64,000 nt of DNA from Celeribacter baekdonensis (GCF_900102315.1 NZ_FNBL01000009.1:1-64000); one strand, 5' to 3'; counted from the first letter of the stretch, positions 16,789 through 25,849 are shown. The notes: generated by a model not told the origin, from the sequence alone. Made by a program: numbers and translations.

Positions 16789-17130
16789 TCAACCTTGGGC
16801 TCTAACAGGGGTTACGCAGCAGGCGGACTCGCTGCGGATGACATCGAGTTCTTCGATCAGCGCCGACAGGGGCCGCAAAGCGCCGAGCTTCAGCGAATAA
16901 CAGACCCGCGGCGGGTCGATCTGCCCTTCGATCACGCCCGCATTCTTCAGGATGCGAAGATGTTCGGAAACTGTCGACTGCGCGAGGCCGACGGCGTCCA
17001 CGATGTCGCCGCCGATACAACCCGGTGTGCGCGCCAACAGCCGCAAGATGCGCAATCGCGCCGGATGCCCCAAGGCCTTGGCCATCGCCGCCATTCTCGT
17101 GTCCTCAAGGTCTTGTTGGGGTTTCATCAT
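16789..17130 (-). CDS. arsR: ArsR arsenic-responsive repressor
   Basis: The 113-residue protein has a winged helix (LAQSTVSEHLRILKNAGVIEG) and cysteines at 38, 77 and a C-terminal Cys104-Cys105 pair (SACCVTP). A C-terminal vicinal cysteine pair is the sensor arrangement known from Acidithiobacillus-type ArsR, unlike the other two ArsR proteins in this window. I used the tandem ATG at 17130; an in-frame TTG at 17142 has no better ribosome site. It should repress acr3 and the truncated arsC downstream. Confidence 0.85.
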   Translation of the reverse strand: MMKPQQDLEDTRMAAMAKALGHPARLRILRLLARTPGCIGGDIVDAVGLAQSTVSEHLRILKNAGVIEGQIDPPRVCYSLKLGALRPLSALIEELDVIRSESACCVTPVRAQG

Positions 17131-17348
17131 CTGGCGTCTCAATTAAATCGCTTATCGTCGGTTACCGATATGCATCTGCAAGAGCCGTTGCAAGCAAAAT
17201 CACTGGCGAGGGTCTGGGCGATGAGTTTGCGGATGAAATGCGCCAATGGATCGAGATTGAACGTATGCGATGGGGTGGACGCCCCCCCCGGCGGCATCAA
17301 TGTGCTAAGGTAGCGGGTGTTGAAACATCGCTACCAAGGAGAGAGTCC

Positions 17349-18112
17349 ATGAACGAGGTTAGCATCATCGGGTTGGATTTGGCGAAGAACGTGTTCTAGG
17401 TGCATGGGGTCACGTCTGGAGGGGCCGTTGTGTTCAGGCGCAAGCTTGCGCGAGCGCATATCATTGGGGCTGGGCGATCAGCGATCTGGGTCATCAGGTG
17501 CGACTGATCCCGCCAGCCTATGTGAAGTCATTTGTCAAACGTCAGAAAAAAACGACATGGCCGACGCGGAAGCGATCGCCGAGGTGGCATCGCGTCCGAC
17601 CATGCGCTTTGTAGCTGTCAAGAGCGAGGCCCGACAGGTGGCGGCGGTAGTCTATCGGACTCGGGATTTTCTGGTTCGACAATACACTCAGACAGTCAAC
17701 ACCTTGCGGGCTCATCTGGCCGAGCAGGGAAACGTCGCCAACGGGCCCGGCGCATATCGGGCGTCTGTCTGCGATCGTTGATGATGAAGAAGGGGGCACA
17801 TTACCCGTTGAAGTGGGGGAGCTTACACGACTGCTACTGAACCAGATTGCGGACTACGCTGAAAAGATCACGGAACTTGACGCAAAGCTTCGGCGACGAG
17901 CAACCCAAGAAGATGCGGCACGACACCTTGCAACGATCCCAGGTGTGGGCCCGATCACCGCTTCGGCGATCACGACATTCGCGCCGCCGATGGAGACATT
18001 TTCGAAAGGCCGCGATTTCGCGGTTTGGATCAGTCTAACGCCACGCCAGCGTTCGAGCGGCGGCAAGGAACGACTTGGCCGAACATCGGAGCGGGGCCAG
18101 AAAGACATTTGA
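17349..18112 (+). pseudogene. IS110-family transposase remnant
   Basis: The start MNEVSIIGLDLAKNVF is the IS110 DEDD-domain opening, but an in-frame TAG at 17397 replaces the usual codon. Later blocks appear in other frames: ADAEAIAEVASRPTMRFVAVKSE at about 17,560-17,700, and the C-terminal helix-hairpin block TIPGVGPITASAITTF with KGRDFAVWISLTPRQ at about 17,930-18,060. The frame ends early at 18112. One nonsense change, at least two frameshifts and truncation make it inactive. It bounds the arsenic region on the right. Confidence 0.8.
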
Positions 18113-18340
18113 CGACTGCCGATCATATGCCCAATCGTGACAAAGAAAGGGCTTGCATTCATGGGGGCGTCCGTACACGCCGTTTCTGACCCATTGATTT
18201 CGAGTGTTCCCGCGAGGCGACGCCTTTGCGAACTTGGCCTTCTGTTCGGATGGAGGTTGTGATGACGGATGGACGTGATGGTTTTGCGGGGCGTTGTGAG
18301 ACTATTGAGCCGCGGCCGGTGATTTTCGCTGTGGGCATAA
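18113..18340. other. Debris between IS110 and IS66 remnants
   Basis: No gene is supported. Short open stretches occur in all frames and none shows a known pattern. It may hold a decayed IS66 orfA, which normally precedes the tnpB sequence found immediately downstream. Confidence 0.4.
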
Positions 18341-18480
18341 TGCTTTGGCGTTGATCGTGCAGACGGAACTGAAGCTTGATCCGCATTCCGGTGTGACTGT
18401 TGTGTTCCGTTCAAGCATGGCGACAGGTTGAAAATCATGGTTTGGGATGGAACGGGTCTGGTGCTGACCCATAATGTTCC
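18341..18480 (+). pseudogene. IS66-family tnpB fragment
   Basis: The plus strand reads LALIVQTELKLDPHSGVTVVFR and, after a one-base shift at about 18,420, GDRLKIMVWDGTGLVLTHNV. These are the adjoining central blocks of IS66 TnpB (Orf2: DPxSGxxxVFR, GDxxKxxxWDGxGxxL). Only about 45 codons survive. It lies next to the 3' end of the DEAD helicase gene. Confidence 0.7.
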
Positions 18481-18548
18481 AGGGTAGCTTTGCTAGCCGA
18501 AGGTCCAGGATGGAACGAAGCGGCTGTGAGAGCTCCAAAATTGCCTGT

Positions 18549-20597
18549 TTAACTTTTTTGCCGTTTTGGTGTGGCGAACCCGCCCACCTGTGCGGCTTTA
18601 CCCTTGCCCGGTTTCGCGCCAGCCGTTTTGGGTTTACCTCCCGGCTTGCCAGTCTTAGCGGCATATTTGGCTGCGGGTTTGCCACCATAGGTTTTCCCCG
18701 GTGTATCCCCCGCGCCCTTAGCCCGCTTGGGGGCGGCGCTCGGTTTCCCGGCGGGTTTCGGGGCGCGCTCCGTGCGGGGTTTGGCCGCTTGATGCGCTTC
18801 GTCCAATTCGCGGCGTGTCTTCGGAATGCCTGCATTCTTATGACGCGGCTTTTTGAACTCCCGCGGCGCATCGGAACCATAGGCACCTTCTTTGCGCGGA
18901 GCTTCAGCGTCCTTACGAGGGGCTTTGTCGTAGTCGCGACGCGGGGCTGTGTCCACATCCCGACGAGGCGGCTTCGCATCCGAACGCGGGCCGGAGTTGC
19001 TGCGCGGCGCGGTGGCGGAAAATGTCGGCGGACCCGCGAGTTGACGGGCAACGACGCCTTCTTCAAGCTCACCGCTGCCACCAAGAGTTGATAAAAATCC
19101 CGCGAGGCTGGACTCTTTGATCTCAACAAAGCTTTCAGATTGCTGAATGCGGATCGCGCCAATGTCGTCTTTCGTCAAGTTGCCAGAGCGACACAACAGC
19201 GGCAAAAGCCAGCGTGGCTCGGCGCGGTCATCGCGACCAACCGAAACGGAAAACCAGGCACTCGGACCAAACGGTTTGCGTTCGCGCGGATCAGGGCGCG
19301 CATCTGGCGGTGTCAGGTCCTCAGGCGCGGATTGACGCGCGCGGAACAGGCGAAGATACGCCGCAGCGATCTGTTCTGGCGAATGCAAGTCCAAGAGCTT
19401 GGCGGCAAATGCGCTATGCTCCTCGGTCATTTCTTCGGACCAAACCGGATCGGCCAAAAGCCGTTCTTCGTCGCGCTGGTTGATGTCATCGGCGGACGGA
19501 GGTGTGGTCCATTCGGCCTGAATCTTCGCGAATTTCAAAAGTTGTTCGGCTTTGCGGATGGAGCGTGGCGGAATGATCAGCGCGGAAATACCCTTACGCC
19601 CGGCGCGACCTGTCCGGCCAGAGCGGTGCAAAAGCCCCTCAGCGTTGGTCGGCAAATCGGCATGGATCACCAAATCAAGACCCGGCAAGTCAATGCCGCG
19701 GGCCGCAACATCGGTGGCGACACAGACTTTCGCCCGCCCGTCCCGCATCGCTTGCAGCGCATGGGTGCGCTCATTTTGGCTCAATTCGCCAGACAAGGTC
19801 ACGACCGAAAAGCCACGGTTGGCAAGACGTGCGGTCAGGTGATTGACGGCAACGCGGGTGTTGGCGAACACAATTGCGTTTTGCGCATCGTGAAAACGCA
19901 GAAGGTTGAAAATCGCGTTTTCCGAGTCGCTTTGAGCCACACGCAGGGCTTGATAGCTGATGTCGGCGTGTTGGGTCGTGTTCGATTGGGTGCTGACGCG
20001 CACGGCATCGCGTTGAAATTGCTTCGCCAATTTGGCGATCATCGGCGGAACGGTGGCCGAGAACAACAGGGTGCGGCGATTTTCGGGCGCTTCACCCAAC
20101 ATGAATTCGAGGTCTTCGCGGAAGCCAAGATCAAGCATCTCATCGGCTTCGTCCAAAACGATGGCGCGCAGGCCGGTCATGTCCAAAGAGCCGCGTTGAA
20201 TGTGATCGCGCAAACGGCCCGGCGTGCCGACGACGATATGGGCACCACGTTCCAATTTGCGACGCTCATCGCGCATGTCCATGCCACCCACACAGGACGC
20301 CATCCGCGCCCCGGCCTTGGCGTAAAGCCATTCAAGTTCGCGCATGACCTGAAAGGCCAATTCGCGGGTCGGGGCCACAACCAATGCAAGCGGGGATGAG
20401 GCGGGTTCAAGGCGGTCACTGTCGCCCATCAGAGTGTGCGCAATCGCAAGGCCGAAGCCAACGGTTTTGCCCGAACCGGTCTGTGCAGACACCAAAAGGT
20501 CGGCGTCTTGAAGTTCGGGGGCGTTCACAGCCTCCTGGACCGCAGTCAGCGTGTCATAGCCGCGTTCCGCGAGTGCATCGGAAAGTGTTTTAATCAT
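18549..20597 (-). CDS. DEAD-box ATP-dependent RNA helicase
   Basis: The 682-residue protein has all helicase motifs: AQTGSGKT (38-45), PTRELA, TPGRL, DEAD (149-152), SAT (180-182), then IVFANTR, VATDVAARGID and HRSGRTGRAG in the second RecA domain. A DbpA-like RNA-binding domain follows at about residues 460-530. A long low-complexity tail rich in Lys, Arg, Gly, Pro and Ala comes after it (repeats such as KPGGKPKTAGAKPGKGK). It probably unwinds structured RNA during ribosome assembly or in the cold. The ATG at 20597 fits the Q-motif distance; an earlier in-frame start at 20636 would add 13 unlikely residues. Confidence 0.92.
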   Translation of the reverse strand: MIKTLSDALAERGYDTLTAVQEAVNAPELQDADLLVSAQTGSGKTVGFGLAIAHTLMGDSDRLEPASSPLALVVAPTRELAFQVMRELEWLYAKAGARMASCVGGMDMRDERRKLERGAHIVVGTPGRLRDHIQRGSLDMTGLRAIVLDEADEMLDLGFREDLEFMLGEAPENRRTLLFSATVPPMIAKLAKQFQRDAVRVSTQSNTTQHADISYQALRVAQSDSENAIFNLLRFHDAQNAIVFANTRVAVNHLTARLANRGFSVVTLSGELSQNERTHALQAMRDGRAKVCVATDVAARGIDLPGLDLVIHADLPTNAEGLLHRSGRTGRAGRKGISALIIPPRSIRKAEQLLKFAKIQAEWTTPPSADDINQRDEERLLADPVWSEEMTEEHSAFAAKLLDLHSPEQIAAAYLRLFRARQSAPEDLTPPDARPDPRERKPFGPSAWFSVSVGRDDRAEPRWLLPLLCRSGNLTKDDIGAIRIQQSESFVEIKESSLAGFLSTLGGSGELEEGVVARQLAGPPTFSATAPRSNSGPRSDAKPPRRDVDTAPRRDYDKAPRKDAEAPRKEGAYGSDAPREFKKPRHKNAGIPKTRRELDEAHQAAKPRTERAPKPAGKPSAAPKRAKGAGDTPGKTYGGKPAAKYAAKTGKPGGKPKTAGAKPGKGKAAQVGGFATPKRQKS

Positions 20598-20780
20598 GTA
20601 ATAAGGTCTATCCGTGAGGGGGTCATCGCGGCACATGCCGCCATCCTGCGTCTTTGACTACAGAAGTCGGCACCATTACCGACAGTTTCGCCGGATGTAT
20701 ACAGCCATTCCGGCGAAAAATCTCTAAAATAAGGGGAACGGGTGTGTTCAAGGCCTGTGCGGACCTAAAAGCAAGACATA

Positions 20781-20808
20781 AAAACGCCGCCTCAGGGGGC
20801 GGCGTTTT
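20781..20808 (-). terminator. Rho-independent terminator of ilvD
   Basis: AAAACGCCGCC and GGCGGCGTTTT form a perfect 11-bp stem with a short loop. Read on the minus strand, the descending arm ends in GTTTTT, 24 bases after the ilvD stop. The A/T symmetry means it could also work in the other direction. Confidence 0.8.
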
Positions 20809-20831
20809 CACATCGAATCGCTTGGGTTGGC

Positions 20832-22667
20832 TTACTCGGGTAAAATCCGAACCCCGCCTTTGTCGGCGGCGGAGGCAAACAGGGCATAGGCTTTGAGCGC
20901 GGTTGAGACAGCGCGCGGACGCGGTTCCGCCGGACCCCAAGGCAACGGGCCTTTGGCAACGCGGCGTTTTTCGATCTCGGCGGCGTCGACTTTCAACTCG
21001 ATCGTGCGGTTCGGGATGTCGATCTCGATCACATCGCCGGTTTCCACTAGGCCAATTAGGCCTCCCTCTTCGGCTTCCGGGCTGACGTGGCCGATGGACA
21101 GGCCGGAGGTGCCGCCGGAGAAACGACCATCAGTCAACAGGGCGCATTTTTTGCCCAGACCTTTGGATTTCAAATAGGACGTCGGATAGAGCATTTCCTG
21201 CATCCCCGGACCGCCGCGCGGGCCTTCATAGCGGATCACAACGATGTCACCGGCCTCAACTTGCCGGGTCAGAATGGCGTTGACCGAGTCGTCCTGGGAA
21301 TCAAACACGCGGGCTTTGCCAGCGAATTTGAGGATGGAGTCATCCACCCCTGCCGTTTTCACGATACAGCCACGTTCCGCGATATTGCCGAACAAAACGG
21401 CCAAGCCACCATCTTTGGAAAACGCATGTTCGACGGAACGGATCACGCCATTTTCGCGGTCGGTGTCGAGTTCTTTATAGCGGTTCTCGGTGGAAAACGC
21501 CTGTGTCGTACGCACGCCACCCGGCGCCGCCTTGAACAGGCTTTCGGCATCGGGGTTGTTGGCAACGGAAATGTCCCATTTGGCAATGGCCGCAGCCATC
21601 GTGTCGGAATGCACAGTGCGCGCATCACCATGCAGCAACCCGCCACGGTACATCTGACCGAGGATGGAAAAGATGCCACCGGCGCGATGGACGTCCTCCA
21701 TATGCACATTCGGCACAGAGGGCGCGACTTTGCACAGCACGGGCACTTTGCGCGACAGGCGGTCAATGTCGTCCATTGTGAAGTTCACGCCGCCCTCATA
21801 AGCGATGGCCAAAAGGTGCAGAACGGTGTTGGTCGAACCGCCCATCGCAATGTCGAGGGACATGGCGTTTTCAAAGGCTTCAAAACTTGCGATGTCACGC
21901 GGAAGAAGGCCCGGAACCTCGCCTTCATAATGCTTTTTGGTGATCTCGACGATCTTGCGACCGGCTTCCAAAAAGAGATGTTTGCGATCCGCATGTGTCG
22001 CCAAAGTCGACCCGTTGCCCGGCAACGCCAGACCCAGAGCCTCGGCCAGACAGTTCATCGAGTTGGCGGTGAACATACCAGAACACGACCCGCAGGTCGG
22101 ACAGGCGGCGCGTTCAATCGCGTCAACCTGTGCGTCAGTGTATTTGTCGTCGGCCGCCGAAACCATCGCATCCACGAGGTCGAGCTTTTGCACGATGTCG
22201 CCATCTTGCACTTTGCCCGCTTCCATCGGGCCACCGGAGACGAAAATCACCGGGATGTTGAGGCGCATCGCGGCCATCATCATGCCGGGGGTGATTTTAT
22301 CGCAGTTGGAGATACAGACCATCGCATCGGCGCAATGGGCATTGACCATATACTCAACCGAATCCGCGATCAGTTCGCGCGAGGGCAGGGAGTAGAGCAT
22401 TCCGTCATGGCCCATGGCGATGCCGTCATCGACCGCAATGGTGTTGAATTCCTTCGCCACACCACCCGCATTTTCAATCTCGCGCGCCACCATTTGACCA
22501 AGGTCTTTGAGGTGAACGTGACCCGGTACAAACTGGGTAAACGAGTTCACCACGGCGATGATCGGCTTGCCGAAATCGCTGTCGGTCATGCCGGTTGCGC
22601 GCCAGAGGCCGCGAGCGCCGGCCATGTTCCGGCCATGTGTGGAGCGGCGGGATTTATAATGGGGCAT
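20832..22667 (-). CDS. ilvD: Dihydroxy-acid dehydratase
   Basis: The 611-residue protein matches IlvD throughout: [17 protein letters not shown] at the start, [35 protein letters not shown] with the iron-sulfur cysteines, and [20 protein letters not shown] near the end. It converts 2,3-dihydroxy-3-methylvalerate or -isovalerate to the 2-keto acids in isoleucine and valine synthesis. The start is ATG 22667 ([12 protein letters not shown]); a start at 22682 adds only five residues. It lies 113 bases downstream of the LacI gene on the same strand, with its own terminator behind it. Confidence 0.95.
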   Translation of the reverse strand: MPHYKSRRSTHGRNMAGARGLWRATGMTDSDFGKPIIAVVNSFTQFVPGHVHLKDLGQMVAREIENAGGVAKEFNTIAVDDGIAMGHDGMLYSLPSRELIADSVEYMVNAHCADAMVCISNCDKITPGMMMAAMRLNIPVIFVSGGPMEAGKVQDGDIVQKLDLVDAMVSAADDKYTDAQVDAIERAACPTCGSCSGMFTANSMNCLAEALGLALPGNGSTLATHADRKHLFLEAGRKIVEITKKHYEGEVPGLLPRDIASFEAFENAMSLDIAMGGSTNTVLHLLAIAYEGGVNFTMDDIDRLSRKVPVLCKVAPSVPNVHMEDVHRAGGIFSILGQMYRGGLLHGDARTVHSDTMAAAIAKWDISVANNPDAESLFKAAPGGVRTTQAFSTENRYKELDTDRENGVIRSVEHAFSKDGGLAVLFGNIAERGCIVKTAGVDDSILKFAGKARVFDSQDDSVNAILTRQVEAGDIVVIRYEGPRGGPGMQEMLYPTSYLKSKGLGKKCALLTDGRFSGGTSGLSIGHVSPEAEEGGLIGLVETGDVIEIDIPNRTIELKVDAAEIEKRRVAKGPLPWGPAEPRPRAVSTALKAYALFASAADKGGVRILPE

Positions 22668-22780
22668 AGTGTTGGTTCTCAATCTGTGACGTCGGATTCA
22701 TCCGCAAAAGCGGCGGGTCTGATGTTCCATACGGCTTTCGGAGCATCATTTCCAGTCTGGATGGTGTGGTGTTTACGAGT

Positions 22781-23839
22781 TTAAAGCGGCTTTTTCTTGC
22801 GTTTCAACGTGTCCCCAAACTCAAGAGAGGGCTCAAGCGTGATGATTTCGCCGCCCGGTGCATCGGGATTTTCGACACGTTTGGCGATGATTTCCGCCGC
22901 CGCGCGCCCGACCTCAACACGGCACGCATCCATCGTCGCCAGTTTGCGCGGCAAGCCATCGAGGAATTCAATGCCGTTGAAGCCCGCCAGCCCAATCTCA
23001 CCCGGCACATCAATGCCGTTGTCGAGACAATACAAAAGCCCGCCAGCCCCGATCATGTCATTGGAATAATAAAGGAAATCCAAAGGCTCTTCTTGGTTGC
23101 GCTGCAACATCGCTTCGGTCATCTCGCGGCCTTTGGCCAAGGCGGAGCCGCCAGAATAAAATTCGCTATCGGCGATTTCCAACCCGGCCTTTGCCAAGAT
23201 TTCGGTAAATCCTTCAAACCGTTTGCGCGCCCGGTGATCGAGCGGCATTTTGGTGCCGAGAAAACCGATCCGCTTGTACCCGGCATCAATGATCGCCTGC
23301 GCCATTTTACGGCCCGCGCGACGGTGTGAAATGCCCACGGCGGAATCAATCGGTTCGCCATCCGTGTCCATGATTTCGACAATAGGGATGCCTGCGGCCC
23401 CCATCATTGCTTTCGCCGCTTCGGTGTGTTCAAGCCCCGCGATGATCACGCCCGAAGGTCGCCAAGACAGCATTTGATAGAGAACCGTCTCTTCGCGTTC
23501 GGGTTTGTAATTCGTCACGCCCACAACCGGCTGCAATTCGGTGTCATCCAAGATCTGTGAAATGCCGGTCATCACTTCGGGAAAGACCATGTTTGACATC
23601 GACGGGATGATCACGGCCACGAGATTCACGCGAGAAGACGCCAAGGCGCCGGCGATTTTGTTGGGCACATAGCCAAGCGCGCGCGCCGCCTCCAATACTT
23701 TGCCGCGTGTGGATTCCGACACATCGCCGCGGTTGCGCAATACCCGGCTGACGGTCATCTCGGATACCCCGGAGGCCTCTGACACGTCGCGCAACGTCAA
23801 TGGTCTCTTGGAAGGTGTTTTTCCTGAACCTTGCGACAT
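22781..23839 (-). CDS. LacI-family transcriptional regulator (GntR-gluconate-like)
   Basis: The 352-residue protein has an N-terminal LacI helix-turn-helix and hinge (LTLRDVSEASGVSEMTVSRV, then a hinge helix with KIAGALASSRVNLVAV) and a periplasmic-binding-protein-like sensor domain (about residues 70-340). The layout resembles the gluconate repressor subgroup. GGAGG precedes the ATG at 23839. A perfect LacI-type palindrome sits 82 bases upstream at 23921. No sugar gene adjoins it; its neighbours are ilvD and a small transcription unit, which is unusual for the family. Confidence 0.88.
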   Translation of the reverse strand: MSQGSGKTPSKRPLTLRDVSEASGVSEMTVSRVLRNRGDVSESTRGKVLEAARALGYVPNKIAGALASSRVNLVAVIIPSMSNMVFPEVMTGISQILDDTELQPVVGVTNYKPEREETVLYQMLSWRPSGVIIAGLEHTEAAKAMMGAAGIPIVEIMDTDGEPIDSAVGISHRRAGRKMAQAIIDAGYKRIGFLGTKMPLDHRARKRFEGFTEILAKAGLEIADSEFYSGGSALAKGREMTEAMLQRNQEEPLDFLYYSNDMIGAGGLLYCLDNGIDVPGEIGLAGFNGIEFLDGLPRKLATMDACRVEVGRAAAEIIAKRVENPDAPGGEIITLEPSLEFGDTLKRKKKPL

Positions 23840-23895
23840 GATCTCAGCCTCCTGTAATATTTTAAATTTCCACCACTCTACAATATAAATCGCCC

Positions 23896-23924
23896 TTGTC
23901 CACGCGTTGCAACATGTGTATGTT
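23896..23924 (+). promoter_or_regulatory. Candidate rightward promoter overlapped by the LacI operator
   Basis: TTGTCC (23896-23901) and TATGTT (23919-23924) are spaced by 17 bases, each matching four of six consensus bases. The expected start is near 23931, directly before a stem-loop and a terminator. No long gene follows, so the promoter would drive a short RNA. Confidence 0.45.
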
Positions 23925-23934
23925 AACGCTAACA
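23921..23934. promoter_or_regulatory. LacI-family operator, perfect palindrome
   Basis: TGTTAACGCTAACA has exact TGTTA/TAACA arms and a central CG step, as in GntR/LacI-type operators. It overlaps the -10 and start region of the rightward promoter and lies 82 bases upstream of the leftward lacI-type gene. It could therefore control both the small unit and the regulator itself. Confidence 0.7.
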
Positions 23935-23952
23935 GATTTGCCAAATAGAGTG

Positions 23953-24018
23953 ATGTTTCGCCTGAAGTATCACGAAGATTTGGCAAAAGACATCCGAATT
24001 GCCCTGCATGCTCTCTAA
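23953..24018 (+). CDS. 21-codon small ORF inside the candidate small RNA
   Basis: ATG 23953 opens a 21-residue frame that begins MFRLKYHEDLAKDIR and ends TAA at 24016-24018. The sequence has charged and hydrophobic residues in an amphipathic-helix rhythm, unlike random GC-rich translation. Only a weak AGAG precedes the start. The start lies inside the long stem, so translation could depend on RNA folding. I know no family for it; it may be a functional micropeptide, a leader peptide, or chance. Confidence 0.35.
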   Translation: MFRLKYHEDLAKDIRIALHAL

Positions 24019-24041
24019 CTGTCAGTGCTGTTTCGGATTTC

Positions 24042-24082
24042 AAAGGGGGGAGTGGTGGGCCAAATTCGCTCCCCCCTTTTTC
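24042..24082 (+). terminator. Strong rho-independent terminator
   Basis: AAAGGGGGGAG (24042-24052) pairs with CTCCCCCCTTT (24069-24079), followed by TTT. The perfect 11-bp stem and U-tail face rightward, yet no rightward gene of ordinary size lies before it. This is the main argument for a small transcript from about 23931. Confidence 0.8.
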
Positions 24083-24201
24083 ACTTTCTCAACAAGACAT
24101 TCGCACCATTTCTGGACATAAACCCAACCCTACATCCCCGACAAAACCCAAGCTTCGCTCTTGTGCCACAGACCCCTCACCCGCTAAACACCTAGGCGTG
24201 T

Positions 24202-24278
24202 GGTCCCGTGGCTCAACTGGATAGAGCAGCCCCCTCCTAAGGGGCAGGTTGCAGGTTCGAATCCTGCCGGGGTCACCA
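24202..24278 (+). tRNA. tRNA-Arg (anticodon CCT)
   Basis: The 77-base gene folds as a full cloverleaf: acceptor GGTCCCG with CGGGGTC (two G-T wobbles), a D-arm around GGCTCAACTGGATAGAGC, anticodon stem GCCCC/GGGGC with loop CTCCTAA (anticodon CCT, reading AGG), and T-arm GCAGG-TTCGAAT-CCTGC. The CCA end is encoded at 24276-24278. The DNA directly 3' of it is degenerate and foreign-looking, as is common beside tRNA genes used as integration sites. Confidence 0.93.
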
Positions 24279-24800
24279 AATTTCTATATAAAATCAAATA
24301 ACTGCCGGATTTACCTTGGAGCTTCATGCAGCAGTTTGCATGATCTTGCGTCCTATTTCGCGCTAAATCCGGCCTTCGCCCTTACAAAACCTGTACAGTT
24401 TGCCACTCATCACGTGGTCACTACTCGGTGCGGGCCAAATGAAAACTCCGGCTCGGCGGCAACTCGGTCTCTGCAAGGGTGCAATAGCCTATTTGAAGGT
24501 CGCGATCTCCAACACGATGGGCGAGGATTTTGTCGCTGGTCGAATTTGCAGCTTCTGGACCTCGGTCACGAAGATTGCGGCACAGGCCGGACTGGACAGA
24601 CGACAGGTCGGACGAATTGAGGCTGGCCTGATTCAGCGGGGGCTGCTGGCCAAATCAGCGTCCGACCATATCGCCGGTCGTCGGGCCGTGAAACATGCTG
24701 TTGATCATCAGGAAGAGTGCGTAGCGGTTTTCGGGAAAGGCTGGGGAAGTGAACTCCGATTGCCCCGGACGTCGAAAAAACGCGGCTAGTTTGTAGACTG
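24279..24800 (+). pseudogene. Degenerate region with a helix-turn-helix-like fragment
   Basis: From ATG 24439 an open frame of 116 codons reads GLCKGAIAYLKVAISNTMGEDF, then WTSVTKIAAQAGLDRRQVGRIEAGLIQRGLL, which has the shape of a winged helix like those in plasmid replication initiators. The rest of the frame loses any pattern after about residue 80, and there is no convincing ribosome site. I regard it as a remnant of a mobile or plasmid-type gene. Identification is weak. Confidence 0.3.
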
Positions 24801-24990
24801 GGTGCTGCCAAAGCTCAACAAACAAGGTGAGCAGATGCGGTTCGACATGATCTGCGAGGCAAGTAAGATCGCGCACCGCCTGACCAAGCCAAACCATCCG
24901 TGGACCAATGGCCAGATCGAACATTGGATTTCAGAGCCAGATGGTTTCATTCTAAATCCGCCCCGCAAATGCCGGGACTGACCAGCTAGG
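24801..24990 (+). pseudogene. IS481/IS3-type integrase core fragment
   Basis: The plus strand reads LPKLNKQGEQMRFDMICEAS, followed by AHRLTKPNHPWTNGQIEHWI. The HRLTKPxHPWTNGQxE block is the hallmark around the catalytic glutamate of IS481-like transposases. About 60 codons are left; the following motif is degraded (EPDGFILNPPRK). This is another dead insertion piece between the tRNA and the polyol region. Confidence 0.7.
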
Positions 24991-25045
24991 ATCCGTTTCT
25001 CACGAAGATCACATCGTGTAGATCGCCGAAAAGCGCCACCGACTT

Positions 25046-25828
25046 CTAGCCGACCGAAGACACTGATAGGTGCAGGCGGGATCGGTCCGTCAGGAAAGTT
25101 GCCACATAATATTCGATCGGGTGCCCGGCTTCGTTCACGCAAACCGATTCAACCTTAAGCGCCGCCTTGCCGGCCTCCACCCCCAACAATTCGGCATCTA
25201 CCACCGATAGGGACACGGCCTCAATCCAGCGGTCCGCACGCACGAGGCGGACCCCGAACTGCCGGTTGATCGTGTCATACAAAGACCGGTTTTCAAGCTG
25301 AATTCGTTCCAGCCCCGGAACGGATTCCTGCAGCATCGCCCACCTGACGATCATACGCGGTACGGATTCGACCGACATGACGCGGTCTACCACGACGATC
25401 GGGTGGGTGGGGTCGATCCGCAACATCCGACTGATCCGGGGCGTTGGGTGGGTTACTTCCTGGCGTAGTATCCTGCGGGTGACATCCTGTTTCTTTTCCG
25501 CCATCTCGCCGCTGAACCCCATGGTGGTTCCGACGAAATTCTGTTCATCGCGGCGACCACGCACAAAGGCCCCCTTGCCCTGAAGGCGATAAATCAGACC
25601 TTCGTTCACCATCTGTGAAAGGGCTTCGCGGATGACCGTGCGGGACACGCCAAAGGATTTGCACAGCTCGTTTTCCGAAGGCAGGCGATCATGTTCCTTT
25701 AGGCCGTCTTCGCGGATTAGCGTCGTCAGCGTGGCCCTGACCTGAGACCAAAGCGGCATGGCAGTGCCGCGTTCGATGCGGTCAATTCTACCTTGCAATG
25801 TCTCGGTCTTGCTATCGGGCAAAGGCAC
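25046..25828 (-). CDS. GntR-family regulator, HutC/UTRA type
   Basis: The 260-residue protein has a GntR winged helix (LPSENELCKSFGVSRTVIREALSQMV, about residues 50-90) and a UTRA ligand-binding domain (about 105-255, ending HPIEYYVATFLTDRSRL). GTG 25828 gives the full frame, but GGAGG lies only three bases before it. The in-frame TTG at 25822 has a better 8-base spacing and may be the true start. It lies 21 bases after the GlpD-like gene on the same strand. It probably binds the ACAAGT-containing repeats in the divergent promoter at 27.6-27.8 kb and senses a sugar or polyol phosphate. Confidence 0.85.
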   Translation of the reverse strand: MPLPDSKTETLQGRIDRIERGTAMPLWSQVRATLTTLIREDGLKEHDRLPSENELCKSFGVSRTVIREALSQMVNEGLIYRLQGKGAFVRGRRDEQNFVGTTMGFSGEMAEKKQDVTRRILRQEVTHPTPRISRMLRIDPTHPIVVVDRVMSVESVPRMIVRWAMLQESVPGLERIQLENRSLYDTINRQFGVRLVRADRWIEAVSLSVVDAELLGVEAGKAALKVESVCVNEAGHPIEYYVATFLTDRSRLHLSVSSVG

Positions 25829-25849
25829 GTGCCTCCATTGATCATCAGG

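Larger units (their letters stand above)
23931..24082 (+). ncRNA. Candidate small RNA with long stem and terminator
   Basis: Immediately after the predicted start, TTTGCCAAAT (23936-23945) pairs with ATTTGGCAAA about 35 bases later, and inside this GTGAT pairs with ATCAC, giving a two-step long stem. About 60 bases further a strong hairpin with a T-tail ends the unit. Between promoter and terminator there is no gene longer than 21 codons. The combination supports a structured RNA of about 150 bases, possibly with a coding function. There is no homology evidence. Confidence 0.45.

Noticed and set aside
19140-20399. 419-codon plus-strand open frame
   Set aside because: It is antisense to the DEAD helicase, whose motifs are all intact. 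No protein family or ribosome site supports it.
21087-22784. 565-codon plus-strand open frame
   Set aside because: It is antisense to ilvD, which matches its family end to end.
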